From Cryptomeria japonica (taxonomy: Eukaryota > Streptophyta > Pinopsida > Cupressales > Cupressaceae), in contig NC_081412.1 of the NCBI RefSeq assembly GCF_030272615.1, positions 101,557,796 through 101,621,795 on the forward strand: a stretch of 64,000 nucleotides of DNA. The letters are read 5' to 3'. The notes below the pieces were generated by a model that did not search any database, was not told where the DNA came from, and saw only the letters and a list, made by a program, of their open reading frames with translations. The position numbers and the translations under genes were made by a program. Shown here piece by piece: positions 25,250 through 37,598 of the stretch (positions within the stretch are counted from its first letter, which is position 1; each line of letters begins with the position of its first letter).

Positions 25250-26510
25250 TCAGTCACCATGGTTTGTTGATATTGCAAATTACCTTGTAATGGGGAAGTG
25301 CCCAGTTCATTTCAATCCTAAAAAGCAAAAAAGGATTATTCATAAAAGTTCCATATTTCAATGGATAGATGGCCTTTTATTTAAAATATTCCCTAATTAT
25401 GTTCTTCACAGGTGTGTGCAGGAAATATATGTTTATGACATTATACATTCATGTCATAATGATCTAGAAGGAGGACACTATTCCATGATCATAGCAGTTC
25501 ACAAGATCTTGGGAGTAGTCTACTTTTGGCCTTCCATGACCAAAGATGTTTCATTTTATGTGAAACATTGTGATGAATGCCAATGCATGGGAATACCTAC
25601 ACCAACAATGAAGATACCTCTACAACCCCGGATAGATCTTGAACCATTTTAAAAATGGGAAATTAATTTTGTGGGACCAATTGATCCACCATCAAATGGA
25701 CATCACTACATTTTGTTATGTACAGACTATGTCACAAAATGAATAGGAGTGAAGGCATTACCAGCAACAAAGAACAATAAGTTAGTTGAGTTTCTATACA
25801 AGCATGTTCTTTAGAGATTTGTTGCAAGAGAAATAGTTTTTGATCAAGGACCTCAGTTTATGTCTACAATGATGGAAGCCTTCATGCACAAGTATAAGAT
25901 GACACACAAAATGTACACCATATCATCCTTAGGCTAATGGACAAGTAAAAGTCACCAATAGAGAATTGGAGAATATTTTAACAAAAACTCTATCATTGAG
26001 GAAAACAAATTGGTCAGATTGATTAGATGAAGCAGTTCGGGCCTACAATACAACATGGAAACTACTACAGGTTTCTCTCCATATTAGTTAGTATATGGAA
26101 AGAATCATGTTATGCCTACTGAATTTGAATTGTAGACATTAAGAATAATATTGGAAGTTGGAATTGATATATTTGAAGTAGAGAAGACTGAAATTCTACA
26201 GTTGAATAGATTGGATGAAATAAGGATGGAAGCTTTGTTGCATACTGAAATGATACAGAAGTAGAAAAAAGTATGGCATGATAAACATATTGTTTCTAAA
26301 TAGTTTAGAAAAAGATATTGAGCGTTATTATTCAACTTGAGATTCCAAGAATTCAAGGGGAAGTTTCATGCAAGATGGTTCGGACCATATGAGATTGATC
26401 AAGTTTTTGATAATGGAGCAGTTTAGTTGGTACTTATAGATGGAGAAAGAAGAACTTTGTTGGTTAATGATCATTGTTTTAAATTATATCATTGTGTTGA
26501 CTTGAATTTC
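25250..26510 (+). pseudogene. G2 integrase, degraded
   Basis: The zinc-binding H-H-C-C module is at about 25440-25590 (HSCHNDLEGGHYS, then HCDECQCMG). The catalytic core follows: WEINFVGPIDPPSNGHHYI, FDQGPQF, and a glutamate in RELEN near 25965 in a shifted frame. The C-terminal part includes FKGKFHARWFGPYEIDQVF. Several stops and at least one frameshift are present. The enzyme would insert cDNA into the chromosome. Confidence 0.75.
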
Positions 26511-26519
26511 ATCATCAGA

Positions 26520-27933
26520 ATACTACTTGCAACATGTTAGTTTCACAAAATACAAAGGAAATGCTACAGGAAATCCAAATTCAACCAATGAAACTACATG
26601 AAATACATATAAAATAAAAATACTATTATTACCTTCATGATTTATGTCTCATTGTGTCCTAACTCCAATGTTCCTGGTTGCAGATGGTGTGCTCTTAGAC
26701 AAGAACTGGTAGCTTTGAAGATGGAATATGAAGAATGGACTGATAACTAATACTATGATATGCAATGCTAAATGATTATGCTATTTGCTTCAAGATTAAA
26801 ACTCATAGATACATGAGTTTTCACAAATGATTAGCTTTGAAAACTCACTTGAAGACTAACTTGAAGACTAACTCTTTCTCAACTCAAACTCCTAATTTTA
26901 TAGACTTTGAGAGGATAAGAGGATGTGGCCTAGATCAACGGTCATGATCAGATCTACAGATTTGGATGATTGTGAGCAAAGGTGAAGGTTGAGAGAAAGG
27001 GGGAAGGAGAAGACAAGTGTCACTCATCTCACCTTGACTGAGTTGTTGACTGAGGGAATATAGGGATGATTGGAGAAGATTTAGGCATGAGAGGACAAGT
27101 GGACTCAAGTCCTTCCTAAGATATAGGGGTGTTGGAGAGAATATATAAGAAAATTTAAGAAATATATGTACGTACACAATATTTCATTAAATTTGGAGGT
27201 TGAAGATAAATGATGAATTAATATTTAAGAAATATTAATATCTTTAGCCACATGATTGATGAGTTGGCAAAGGGAAGATGAAGTGGAGATGGAAGGTGAG
27301 TTGGATAAGGGATTAAATAATTTAGAAATTATTTAATATTTGAGACTATAGGATAGAAGAATAATCATTAGATATTAAATATTTAAATGATTGAAGGAAT
27401 AATTAAATATTAGATATTTAATTAATTAGAGGAATAGGATAGATGAATTAATTAATAAAATATTTCAATTAAATTAATTAATAGAAAGACACGAAATGAA
27501 TTAACTAAATTAATCTTTTCAAATTAACTATTTAATAGAAGAATAAATATTAAATAAATATAAAATATGTATTTAATCGCTCATAGCCATTTTTATGTGT
27601 ATACTTTTTGCCCCTCTTTGAAATGATGTCAAGACAACATTGTTTCAAATATTAAATCAAGTCTCGATAGTGTGCCTGAGAGATAAAAATCCTAATTGTG
27701 TGTCCCCTCGAGAGATTGATCGTGAATTTGTTGAAAATTTTGGATAAGCGATTGATCTCAGGATAATTGAAAAGGTCTGTCAATTAAATTTATGAAAAAT
27801 AAATATAATTGCCCCATTGAAAAACACTAATTACCCTTCCAAATAGTAAATATAAAATTAACCAAAGTTTATTTTATTTTCATTTGTATCCTTGTTAGTT
27901 TTGTAAAGAAATTGTCTTCATGAGGTGGCAAAA
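26520..27933 (+). repeat. Probable LTR of a second Gypsy element
   Basis: There is no ORF. The segment changes from mixed sequence to a strongly AT-rich block (27180-27600) and then GCCCCTCTTTGAAATGATG (about 27610), and it ends at a Tat-like primer site (27934). Only one copy is visible, so the left border is a guess and the call rests on the primer site. Confidence 0.35.
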
Positions 27934-27955
27934 TGGTGATCCCGTTCGAGAACCA
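27934..27955 (+). other. Probable Tat-type primer binding site
   Basis: TGGTGATCCCGTTCGAGAAC resembles the TGGCGACTCCGYTGGGGAC sites of Tat/Ogre Gypsy elements, and aligns with the G2 site. It would put the PMD ORF in sense orientation and upstream of gag. Confidence 0.4.
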
Positions 27956-28740
27956 TCGATTTGAGCACATTCAACGATATCGGCGACCTCCTGAGTATGG
28001 GTATCCAGTATGTATCTTAGCCCAAACTTTTTGCAACTTGTCATATGATTTTTCATATTTGTTTAGCACGTTTTTTGTTATTTTGAATTTTTTTGATTTT
28101 TGGAAATTATGTTTAACGTTTTTGTTTTCTGTGTTAGCACTTTTGTATTTAAAGTTAGTGCATTTGATAAGTTTAGCACATGTGTGATGTATGTTAGCGC
28201 TTTTGCTTGGTCGGTGCTTTTCCTCTTAGTGTTTGTTTGTTTGATGCTTAAAACAAAACTTTTGATTGTTTTGCGCATATGCTCGAAGGTTTAGCACTTT
28301 TGTTAAAAAGGTTCACGCATATGTATGGTTTAGTGCCTACATTCAATAGAATAGCACTTTTCTTAAAAAGATTAGCGCTTTTGTTTATGATGAATGTGTT
28401 TGATGGATTTCATAGTAAAAAAATCACTTTGATGATTAGGTTTAGGCATTTTGATGCACAATTGTGATGAATAGGTACTTGATTGTTTGATTTGATAATG
28501 TTGATTTACAGGATAAATGATTGATCGATTTGATTTGATTTGATAGATTAGCTCTAAGAAACCATTGGTTTCTGATGAAGAGCATAGCAAAGTTTGATTG
28601 AACTCAGTGATTGATAGAAAACCATGATTGATAGGTTTAAATTGATTTGATAGCCTAATTTGCTTCATGTGAAAAGATTTACTAATTGTTGATGTTAGAG
28701 ATTAGCGATCTCTTTGATTTGATAGATAGATGATTGATGA
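27956..28740. other. Leader region with recurring TTAGCACTTTTG words
   Basis: Words such as TTAGCGCTTTTG and TTAGCACTTTTG recur at about 28135, 28194, 28290, 28342 and 28371. Short open stretches on both strands are AT-driven and look non-coding. It separates the primer site from the PMD ORF. Confidence 0.4.
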
Positions 28741-30832
28741 TTGAATTATCTTGGTAAACAAGAGAAAATTGATGTTCCCCAGTGTTGGGAGAAATTCCTA
28801 GCGATGCGGCACTTAGTGCCAGAGCTTACACAAGCAGAGGTGAGACATATAGATGTCTGCGGATTATGCCACTTGTTATACATACCTGATATTACCCATA
28901 ATAGGGGATTGTTGACAACGTTAGCCGAGAGATGGCATAGTGAGCATAACACTTTCCACCTACCCACAGGTGAGATTAGTGTGATTCTTGCAGATATCTA
29001 CATGATTCTCCATATTCCAATGACCGGTGAGTTAGTTCAGTATGATTTTTAGGATCATGGAGGGACAGAGGTGTGCAAAGCCATATTTTGTGATGAGAGC
29101 ATTTCGAGAGGAGAGATCTGATGGGAGGATATGATTATGTATTATGAAACTCTCCCTATGATTCTTGCAGGTTTGATTGGGGGATTCATCTGTCAAGATA
29201 GGAGATCTTGAGGTTTTTCTGTTGGTTGGGGTGAGATTCTTCAGAGCATGATGCAATGTCAGACTCAATATGTTTGGGGTGTTTGTATGCTTTCTCATTT
29301 GTATCATGATATTCATCTGGTTGTTTTTGATGAGGGTGCTAGTCTATCGATAGGATGCACACTTTTGCAGATCTGGTGTTGGGAGCACAGTATTACTCAA
29401 CCTATTCATCATAGAGTTCGTGGAGAGAGGAAGCCATATTTTTATCTATATACAGGTATCCTTACTCAACATAAGTTGGGTAAGATGGAGTATTGGCATT
29501 GGGTTCTTGATTCACTAGATAGTGTTATTTGGAGACCTTATATCAATTGTGAGCAATGGATGGATGATGCTCAAACATTACCATTTACTATGCAGAGTAG
29601 ATATCTCATTGGTCAGACTCCATACATTGTTGAGAGACAGTTGATTAGTTGCATTCTAAGATAGATAGGTATCATTCAACCCATGCCTACTAGTGTCACG
29701 ATATATGCATGACGATATAGAGATAGGTGAGATTGGGGACCTTCTTTGTCATTTGAGTTAGCACATGCAGAGTTTCTGGCTACTCCTAGGGTAGCTTATG
29801 ATATGAGATTGCACATTCTAGATCCTAGGGTTACTATAGATTATGCTCAGTACATATTGGTACACCCATTTCCTCTTATTACCGATCTAGCAGATCCTCC
29901 TCCCAGCTCAGGAGATGAGGAGGATAATTTAGATGATCCAATTAGTAGGAGATAGAGACAAGAGCTTAGAGCTGCTCAGGAGGCTAAAGGGGATGGAGAT
30001 GAGGGTGGAGATGGAGGTGGTGGTGGTAGGAGACCCGGACAGAGAGGAGGTCGATTGAGCATCCATGGAGGACCTTTTGGACCAGTTGGTAGGATTAGGA
30101 GACCATTTCCTATGGGTGGGAGAGAGGTTGGACAGATTGGGAGGGATACTGGCAGGGTAGGGATGAGATCACCAAGAGGGTTGCCATCTATAGGAGGAGG
30201 TAGGATAACTGGACTAGATGGGGGTTGTAGGAGAGGCATTGATTTTGGTCAGATTCAGCAAAACCCTAGGGTTATTGCAGCTCATGGTAGAGAGGATGAG
30301 GATCCAGAGGATCATATTCCAATCATTAGATGACAGGTTCTGAGAGCTACTTGGACTGAGATTCTAGTAGGTGGACAAGGAGGTGGAGATGAGGGTATTG
30401 GGGTTCATGTGCCACAAAGGATGTGCTAGAGTAGGATGTGCCAGAGCAGGAGACCATGAATAGTCTCAGAGCACAAGTACAGACACTCATGCCAGAGAGA
30501 GATAGAGTTGTTAGGAGATAACAACATACTCAGGGCCTCCTTGATCATATTCAATAGGTTGGATCCAGCATTCTCTCAGCTGATACTGTTAGAGCACTAG
30601 TTCAGGTCAGGTAGGAGACTTCCCATTGGCGATGACTATATGAGGATTTATTCGTAGAGAGCTAGAGAGAAGGTAGTTATCATACTACTGTGAGGATGGA
30701 TACTAGTAGTGGTGGAGTCATGGGACCTTCTCAAAGGAGTGGTGATCATGGGAGATAGGCATCTAGAGGATCTTCTCACCCACAACCACAGAGATGGACA
30801 AAGTCGGGTGGTAGTGGTACAGGACAACCATG
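28741..30832 (+). pseudogene. Plant mobile domain (PMD, MAIN/MAIL-like) ORF carried by a retroelement
   Basis: Open stretches starting at 28741, 29248, 29746 and 30055 share one frame, so this is one ORF broken by stops (at about 29051, 29101, 29209, 29662, 29711, 29726, 29953, 30331) and one later frameshift (between 30334 and 30436). The N-terminus has FHLPTGEISVILADIYMIL, the core PMD motif, followed by WHWVLDSLDSVIWRPY and IVERQLISCILR, which match PMD in order. The C-terminus is Gly/Arg-rich (30000-30240) and ends in a short coiled coil (30436-30560). PMD proteins such as Arabidopsis MAIN and MAIL1 act in genome stability and silencing, and PMDs are also carried by Mutator-like and Gypsy elements. 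No clear ATG is visible at the start. This copy cannot be translated intact. Confidence 0.7.
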
Positions 30833-32691
30833 ACTTGACTTTGTATTGATGAGGCATTGGTACTTTTGATCTGATATCATTGTATACTTGGACTTTTTAT
30901 TGTTTTTATGATGATATATATGCAGACATGGACTCTATAATGATGATGATATTTTATTATGCATGTTACTTTATTTTATGATGATGATCTATATGCATAG
31001 ATTATATGGATGATGTTATGATCTTTTCTCTTCATTATGATGATGCTTTATATGATGATGCAATGATAAATGTTTTTTATTTTTTATTTTTGATGACCTT
31101 GGATGCAAAATGATTACCAACTTAAATGATATGAATGCAATGATATATATAGGAATGCAAATGAATGATTATTTAATATTTTATTCAAATGTTTTTTATT
31201 TTTTATATGTAATGCTTATAATGATTATGAATCTAAGTGCAAAGATGCAACTAAATGATCGTTAATGAAATGATAATGCAAATAATAATGATGATACACT
31301 AAATGATTAATGAAATGTATTAAATTGAATGCAAACTAATGCAATGATTAAAATGCAACTAAAAAAAAGGAATGGATGATGATTAAAAAAACTGAATGCA
31401 CCTATAATGATCAAATGGAAATTGTTTTTATTTGTCCAAGTATACTCAATCTTTATTCATGACCGTTGATCTATGAATGAAATGAAATTCTTATAATACA
31501 ACTAACATTGAATGCTTATAATGCAGATGAATAATGAGCTAATGAAATGATCTAACTAAAAATGATACTGCCATTCTTCATATGTTATCTTGTAACAGTG
31601 CTTGATTTCATCATTGAGCTTTAAAATGTTGTAAGAAAATACAAGCAACTTGACATAATGATCCAAGTTGACTTGAGTATTTCTTACCTAGATTTTGATA
31701 TAGCAAGTTAATACAAGCAACTTGATATAATGAATCAAGTTGACATGATTATTGTTTGTAGAACAGACAAGGATTATCTCCTTTCATGCATGACTCAGAA
31801 CATCCTCTTGATCTTTTGTCGATCATATCCTTAGACAAGTACATACTTTAGTAAGAGATAAACCATAGACAATAATTAAAGAAAATAATCATGTTGCACC
31901 ATAGCGTCTCTAGTTATGGACATCCTTGAGTCGCATAGAGTACATGATTAGCAATAAAATCAAGAAATAAACACTGAATCTTGCATGCCATTCACATATT
32001 CTCATGGTCATTAACTGATATAATTATCTTGATGAATGATCTTTGATAATCCTTTATTACTTGCTGGTCAATTCTTCATTTTCTGAGTTTCATGATTCAG
32101 TTGTCATGAAATGCTTTGACCTTCATTTCTTTGTTGCTTGTTATCTATTTCAAAACCTAGATGTTTTTTGTTTTTTTCTAAGTTATCCAAATGTTTTGGA
32201 TTTTCAAAGGTTCCAAAGATCACCTTTGCAAAAGGAATTAGGATTTTTCCCCAGTGGAAACAAAAAGTTATTATGGATGTATGAGTTGATCAAGATCCAA
32301 ACCATGGTGGGATACAAATGCAGATTAATTGATTTTGATAAAATCTAAGATAGTGAATACGACAAGTATGTCAAAGATTGATAACTATTGGTAAGCTGCA
32401 TATTTCCTACTAAATGGTTCAAACAAATAGATGTGAAAGATGGAATGGATAATCTAGGAAGTGATAGATTGGATATGATGAAGTGGATAGTTGTGCAAAG
32501 CGATCTCATAGATGGAGGAACTCACTTTTTAGATAGCGCCTGTTTACAAAGTTTTCACCATCTAAATTTATTGCATTTTTTTCTTTTTATATTTTTCACT
32601 GTTTTATGCTTTTTAGGAATTTTTTGCTTTTCTAATTTTTTTTTCAGGACTGTATATGCTCTTGTATTGATTTGTTTTAGGACTTTATATC
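30833..32691. other. AT-rich non-coding spacer with simple repeats
   Basis: At 30880-31330 there are many ATGATG and AATGCAA words. At about 31637-31745 an imperfect tandem pair built on ATACAAGCAACTTGA(C/T)ATAATG occurs. From 32040 to 32710 there are two plus-strand open stretches of about 100 codons with no domain I recognise. It lies between the PMD ORF and the end of the G3 integrase. Confidence 0.4.
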
Positions 32692-33720
32692 TCAAGCATA
32701 GAAATTCTTGAGATGAATAGAATTCATAGGTTCATCAAACCAATCACCTTCAGGGGTGGATAACTTGTATGCTCCTAAGCCATATGCTGCTACTATGACA
32801 AAAGGTCCTAGCCAATTTGGTTCAAATTTACCCTTCTTTTCTCGGTCTTGCCGATTTCTTGGATTCTCCCTTAGAACTATATCTCTAATCTAAAAAATAC
32901 GTGGCTTGACTCTATTATGATAACTTCTTGCCATTCTCTGTTGATATACTTTCAAATGATCTATTACATTTTGGCGATGTTCCTAGATCAGTTCAAGTTC
33001 TTGGAGTCTAGAGACTCATTTTTCTTCCTCTAGTACAAGAGCTTTCAAGGAAACCCATAGAGAAGGTATCTCTACTTCTATGGGTAAGATGGTTTCTGAC
33101 CCATAGAATAAACAATATAGATTTTCCCTCATTGGTGTGTGGATGCTAGTTTGGTATGCCCAAAGAGCAGAATTCAGCTGAATGTGCCAGTCTTTTCCAG
33201 CATCATTGACTATTTTCTTCAAGATTTTTAAAATAGTCTCATTTGATGCCTTAGTTTGACCATATCCTTGTGGATAATACGGAGTAGAAAACCTATGCTG
33301 GATATGAAACTTCTCACATAGTTCCTTCACATCTTGGTTCTTAAATGGTCATCCATTGTTAGTGATAATGGTCATAGGAACTCTGTAGCGACAATTTATA
33401 TAATTCGAGATGAATGATGATATTTGTTTTCCTATCACTTTTATTAGAGGTACTGCTTCAATCCATTTAGTGAAATATCCAATAGCAGTCAGAATGAACA
33501 TATGTCCATTAGAAGATGAAGGATTTATCTTTCCTACCAAATCAAGGCTCCATTGAGAAAATGGCCATGATTTGGCCATAGGATACAATTCTTGTGCTAG
33601 TGCTTGAATGAGATTCCCATGGATCTGACATTGTTTGCATTTTTTGGCATGTGAATGAATCTCTCTCCATAGTAGGCTAATAGTAACCCATACAAAGAAT
33701 TTTCTTAGCCAGTGTTAACC
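32692..33720 (-). pseudogene. G3 integrase, degraded
   Basis: From right to left: a degraded zinc module near 33600-33720, then the core with WSLDLVGKINPSSSNGHMFI (first Asp present) and IITNNG at 33349, where the family has TDNG, so the second catalytic Asp is Asn. Beyond a stop come FSTPYYPQGYGQTKASNETI (Glu present) and a C-terminal end with LGAYKLSTPEGD. The terminal stop is at 32692-32694. The Asp-to-Asn change fits a single G-to-A base change on the coding strand. Confidence 0.8.
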
Positions 33721-34165
33721 CACTTGAGTGTGTGCCACAAATACCTGCGGGAACTTCGTTAAGAACTTTTTTAGTTTCTTCTTGTTTAAGACATCTCAAT
33801 AAAGTACTATCTAGACCTCGCCTATATAAGGTATCAGAAATAATAGTATAGCAGGATGACTGAAGGATAAAATTTCTTCTTTGATTATGAGATAGGTCAG
33901 GAGGAAGGATATTCTCTTTTAAGTACTAATAGTTTTGGCCGTATAAGGATTGGTTGATCCCCGATATATGGCAAATCATGTAGGTATGTTGGGATTGAAT
34001 GGTAGGGATTAAGATATCTTCCATGAGGAATTTGTAATACTGTCAATTCTCCTTATTCTGCAAGAGAGATGTTATTGTATCCATTGCATTTGCTTCTTTA
34101 TTCTCATTTCTTGGGATTTGAGTAAATGATACTTCTACAAAGTGTTCTTTAAACTCTTCTACCAG

Positions 34166-34492
34166 CTATTTGTAGGGAATGAGATTATCATCCTTAGTTT
34201 GATAATCATCATTTATTTGGTTGATGATAAGCTGTGAATCACCATAAACATATAATTCCTTGATATTCCATTCAATAGCCATTTTGAGCCCAATAGTCAA
34301 TGCTTCATATTCTGCAGTATTGTTTGTGCATGGAAACTGCAGCCTATATGATTTTGGAATTGTGTGTCCCTGAGGTGGGATAAATAAAATTCCTATGCCT
34401 GATCCATATTGTGTATAACAACCATCAAAGTACAATTCCCAAAATTTTGTACTTACTATCAGAATGTCTACATCAGGGAATTCAATGTGCAA
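34166..34492 (-). CDS. G3 second RNase H (archaeal type), open reading segment
   Basis: YFDGCYTQYGSGIGI, NNTAEYEALTIGLKMA and VYGDSQLIINQI give the Asp, Glu and Asp catalytic residues of an archaeal-type RNase H (RVT_3). In Tat elements this domain was acquired in addition to the normal Gypsy RNase H; here it follows that RNase H. All visible catalytic residues are intact, though the flanking pol frame is broken, so the domain could not be made as part of a full Pol. Confidence 0.8.
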   Translation of the reverse strand: MHIEFPDVDILIVSTKFWELYFDGCYTQYGSGIGILFIPPQGHTIPKSYRLQFPCTNNTAEYEALTIGLKMAIEWNIKELYVYGDSQLIINQINDDYQTKDDNLIPYK

Positions 34493-34540
34493 TGGTATGT
34501 CATTTTGTAAAGGTGCTTCAGCTAATTGATTAGCAATGAC

Positions 34541-34921
34541 CTATCCTTTGATAGCTTTTCGATCAACATACTCTATATCAAATTCACTCAGTATCATAAC
34601 CCATTTGGCTAATCTACCTGTCAAAGTTGACTTGTTCAGCAAATACTTTATCGGATCTATCTTTGCTATTAGCTTCATAGAACGAGTCAACATATAATGT
34701 CGCAGCTTATGAGTTGCAAATACCACTGCTAGACATGTGTTCTTTATTGATGTATAATTTAGTTCATAGCCGACAAGTGTTCTACTGATGTAATACACTG
34801 CTCTTTCTTTTCCTTCTTCATCATGTTGAGCTAGGAGAGCATCTAAAGATACGTTTGTCATCGAGATATAGAGAAAAAATGGTTTCCCTTTGATTGGTGA
34901 TACCAGTACTAGAGGATTCAT
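34541..34921 (-). CDS. G3 RNase H (Gypsy type), open reading segment
   Basis: The stretch contains KPFFLYISMTNVSLDALLAQ, YYISRTLVGYELNYTSIKN and KLRHYMLTRSMKLIAKIDPI, typical of the RNase H-like domain following Gypsy RT. The Asp of the TDH/TDP motif is replaced around KIDPI. It is open over 127 codons but cut off from RT by stops on the right and from the archaeal-type RNase H by stops on the left. Confidence 0.75.
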   Translation of the reverse strand: MNPLVLVSPIKGKPFFLYISMTNVSLDALLAQHDEEGKERAVYYISRTLVGYELNYTSIKNTCLAVVFATHKLRHYMLTRSMKLIAKIDPIKYLLNKSTLTGRLAKWVMILSEFDIEYVDRKAIKG

Positions 34922-34966
34922 GAGATATTTTTTGATTTGTATAAAAGTCTCTTCACATTTTTGATT

Positions 34967-35850
34967 TCATTTGAATGGAACATTCTTATGTATAAGATGA
35001 GTGAATGGATGACATCTATTTGCTAATTGAGAGACAAATCTTTTGATTGATTTCAATCTTCCTTGTAAAGATTGCAATTTACTTATGCTCCTAAGTGACT
35101 CCATCTCCATGATGGCTTTGACCTTTTCAGGATCTACTTCAATTCCACGAGCTGATATAATGTACCCAAGAATTTTTCCAGAGGTTACTCCAAATGCACA
35201 TTTATTTGGATTTAATCTCAACTGATATCTTTTTAGCCTATCAAAGATCTTGCTTAAGATGTTCAGATGTTCTCATCTTGTATGAGATTTTGCAAGTATA
35301 TCATCTACATAATCTTCCATAAATGTATGCATCATATCATGGAAAATTGTCATCATAGCCCTTTGATAAGTCGCTCTTGCATTCTTAAGCCCAAATGGCA
35401 TAACATTCTTAGCAATAAGTTCCCCATGCACAGGCGAATGATGTCTTTTTTAGATCTTCAAGGTTGATTCTTATTTGATTGTATCCTGAGAAGCCATCCA
35501 TTAATGAAAATATCTCATGCCCTATTGATATATCCACAATTATATCAATGTTGGGTAGTGGGAAATCATCTTTGCGACATTCTTTGTTCAAATCTCTTAA
35601 ATTGATGCAGACTCTTATGCTTTTATCCAACTTTGACATTGGTATAATGCTTGAAACCCATTCTAGATAGGCAACAGGTCTTATGAAACCCACATCTAAT
35701 AGTTTCTTTAGCTTGACTTTTACAAGAAGATTGATGTGTGGATGCATCTTCCTCAGCTTTTGCTTAGCTGGTTTTCCTTGTAAATCCACATTGAGATGAT
35801 GCATTATAAGATCTAGATTAAGTCTCAGCATGTCTGCATACGACCAAACA
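34967..35850 (-). pseudogene. G3 reverse transcriptase, degraded
   Basis: The order is KPAKQKLRKMHP, VGFIRPVAYLEWVSSIIPM, INLRDLNKECRKDDFPLPNID, SLMDGFSGYNQI and, in a shifted frame, MEDYVDDIL (about 35285-35312), so the catalytic YVDD is still encoded. The thumb segment with ILGYIISARGIEVDP follows (34967-35221). A stop follows at about 35409 and a frame change lies between palm and thumb. Confidence 0.8.
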
Positions 35851-37373
35851 AATTTATTTGTCTTTGTTTGAAGAATTCTATGTATTCTTTCCTCTCTTTA
35901 TCTGATAATGAGGCAGCAAAATGAAGTATCTTGGGATCCTTTGATACTCCAATGTTTATTTCTTCTGTTGGTTCTATTAGAATAGAAGATCTCTCCTGAA
36001 AATATGCATGGAGGATGTCAAACTTTCCATCTTCTGGCACCTCCAAGAGGTTTTCACTGTCAAATATGTCCTTTATTTTCCCTTTTGATTGATCTAGTGT
36101 TGCCATGAAATGGTTTTCAACAATAGGTCTCTTTCCTTGTTTTATTTCAATTTTCTGACTAGAAAGTTTGGCATTCTCCTGACTGCAAGAAATGTTACTT
36201 GATTCTGCAATGGAAGATATCTTAGGTGTTATGGGTTCGACAACATTAAGATACACAACTAAGTCATGATCACTGGAAAAGACATCTAATTTAGAGTTTT
36301 CTAGATTATCCCAATCAATTAGTTCAAGATGAAGAGGGGGTAAGCCATAATCATTGTCATCATTAGGTGCTTCAAAGTTCATGACATAATGGTCATAATT
36401 TGGTGTAGAGTAGGTAATGTCATAGATAGAATGATATTGAGGATTATCTCTCCCAAGTGTTCTCCAATTAGTTCTAACAATATTAGTATTAGTATTTTGT
36501 AGCTCACACTCAAATTACTCTTCATCTAACATTTGTTCCTTAAACGAATGGATTATATCAACACACATGTCTTTAATACTGCAAGTTCCATCTTGATTAT
36601 GATGAAAAAATTCATTTGCATTTTAAAGTTGAAATACTTGTGCACATGAAAGAGAATTATTTTGATATATTTTGTCTTCTTTCAAACTCAACTTCTTCTA
36701 AACTAATAGTCAATTCTACTTGACTATCTCTTAGTTCTTCTATGGTTTTGCCATACCTTGGTACATCTTGCTCTTTATTTGATAGAAATCTGATATTTCT
36801 AGATACTTGATCCATATCTATTTTTGCTTCTTGTGGCATTATTTCTTTGTCTTTGTCATCCCCTTTCTTTTGTTGTCTTGTATATGCTTCTTTTCTCTAG
36901 ATTCTGAGTTCTTCTTGTCTTCTTTCTAACTCCATATTTTGTTTTGTAATAGACAAGTCTTCTTTTGTGGTAGCTACTTGCTCTTCATTTCTTTCTTCAC
37001 TTGATATACTAGATGAGACATTTGGACCCCATTCATATTCATTTGAATCTATCTTTGGACCATTGTCTAGGACTATACCACACTGGAATGTTGTATGGTG
37101 CAAAGAGTTCCCTGATTTCTGCCATCTCGATTTTCAGTGCTTCTAGAATATCTTGTTCAGATTTTGCACTTGCTCATATTCCTTGAACTTGTTGACAAGA
37201 TTCTTCTTCTTGTTTCTCATGTTCTTCTTGTTTCTTCTTATTGGCTACTATTTATGCTACTTGATGTAGCTTTTCTTGCCATTGTTCTTCTTTAGAGACT
37301 GATTTCTTTCTCCACTTTGGCTACTGATGATTATGTTGCTTTTAATTTGATTTTATATATCCAAGTCTTGATT
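35825..37373 (-). pseudogene. G3 region between protease and RT
   Basis: It contains an open stretch of 185 codons (35825-36382) with EINIGVSKDPKILHFAASLSD and EYIEFFKQRQINLFG, the linker that precedes RT in Tat elements. Upstream are Glu/Gln-rich stretches (36657-36839, 36897-37103). The segment ends at the junction with E3; the last 91 bp (37283-37373) are repeated at 51292-51385. Confidence 0.6.
37283..37373 (-). repeat. Left copy of a target duplication of about 91 bp around E3
   Basis: It matches 51292-51385 with a few differences. It is part of G3 and abuts the truncated E3 LTR. Integrase-made duplications are normally 5 bp, so this length is unusual. Confidence 0.7.
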
Positions 37374-37379
37374 TTAGAT

Positions 37380-37598
37380 ATCCACATACAAACATCTGTG
37401 TTATGTGTTGTGGATGTTTTTGTCTTTCTGTTTCATGTATTAATCTTTACTAGTACTATAATTAACTGATAAAACTGTCTACCAGCATAAAGTTTGGTTT
37501 ACCGGCATTAAGCATTAAGTTTTGGTTAAGTTAATTTTGGTTTGAATTTATTAGACAACTGATTCACCCCCCCTCTCAGTTGTCTCTAGGACCTAACA
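37380..37598 (+). repeat. E3 5' LTR remnant (219 bp)
   Basis: It ends in ACCTAACA before the primer site and starts abruptly inside the LTR, next to G3 sequence. About 850 bp of the LTR is missing. Confidence 0.85.

Larger units (their letters stand above)
19820..26520 (+). mobile_element. G2: Athila-like Ty3/Gypsy element, 5' part and pol
   Basis: The order is LTR, primer site TGGTGTCATTGTCGGGGAAC (21135-21154), gag, protease, RT, RNase H, integrase, all on the plus strand. The primer site is close to the TGGCGCCGTTGCCGGGGA form known from Athila/Tat elements. I did not find a matching LTR downstream of 26520, so the 3' LTR appears lost or replaced. All genes are interrupted by stops. Confidence 0.75.

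Noticed and set aside
29976-30239. Pro-rich minus-strand ORF
   Set aside because: It is the reverse of the Gly/Arg-rich tail of the PMD ORF, and the Pro-rich composition follows from that.
28741-30832. PMD as a functional host gene
   Set aside because: Eight or so in-frame stops, a frameshift and no clear start make this copy a pseudogene.
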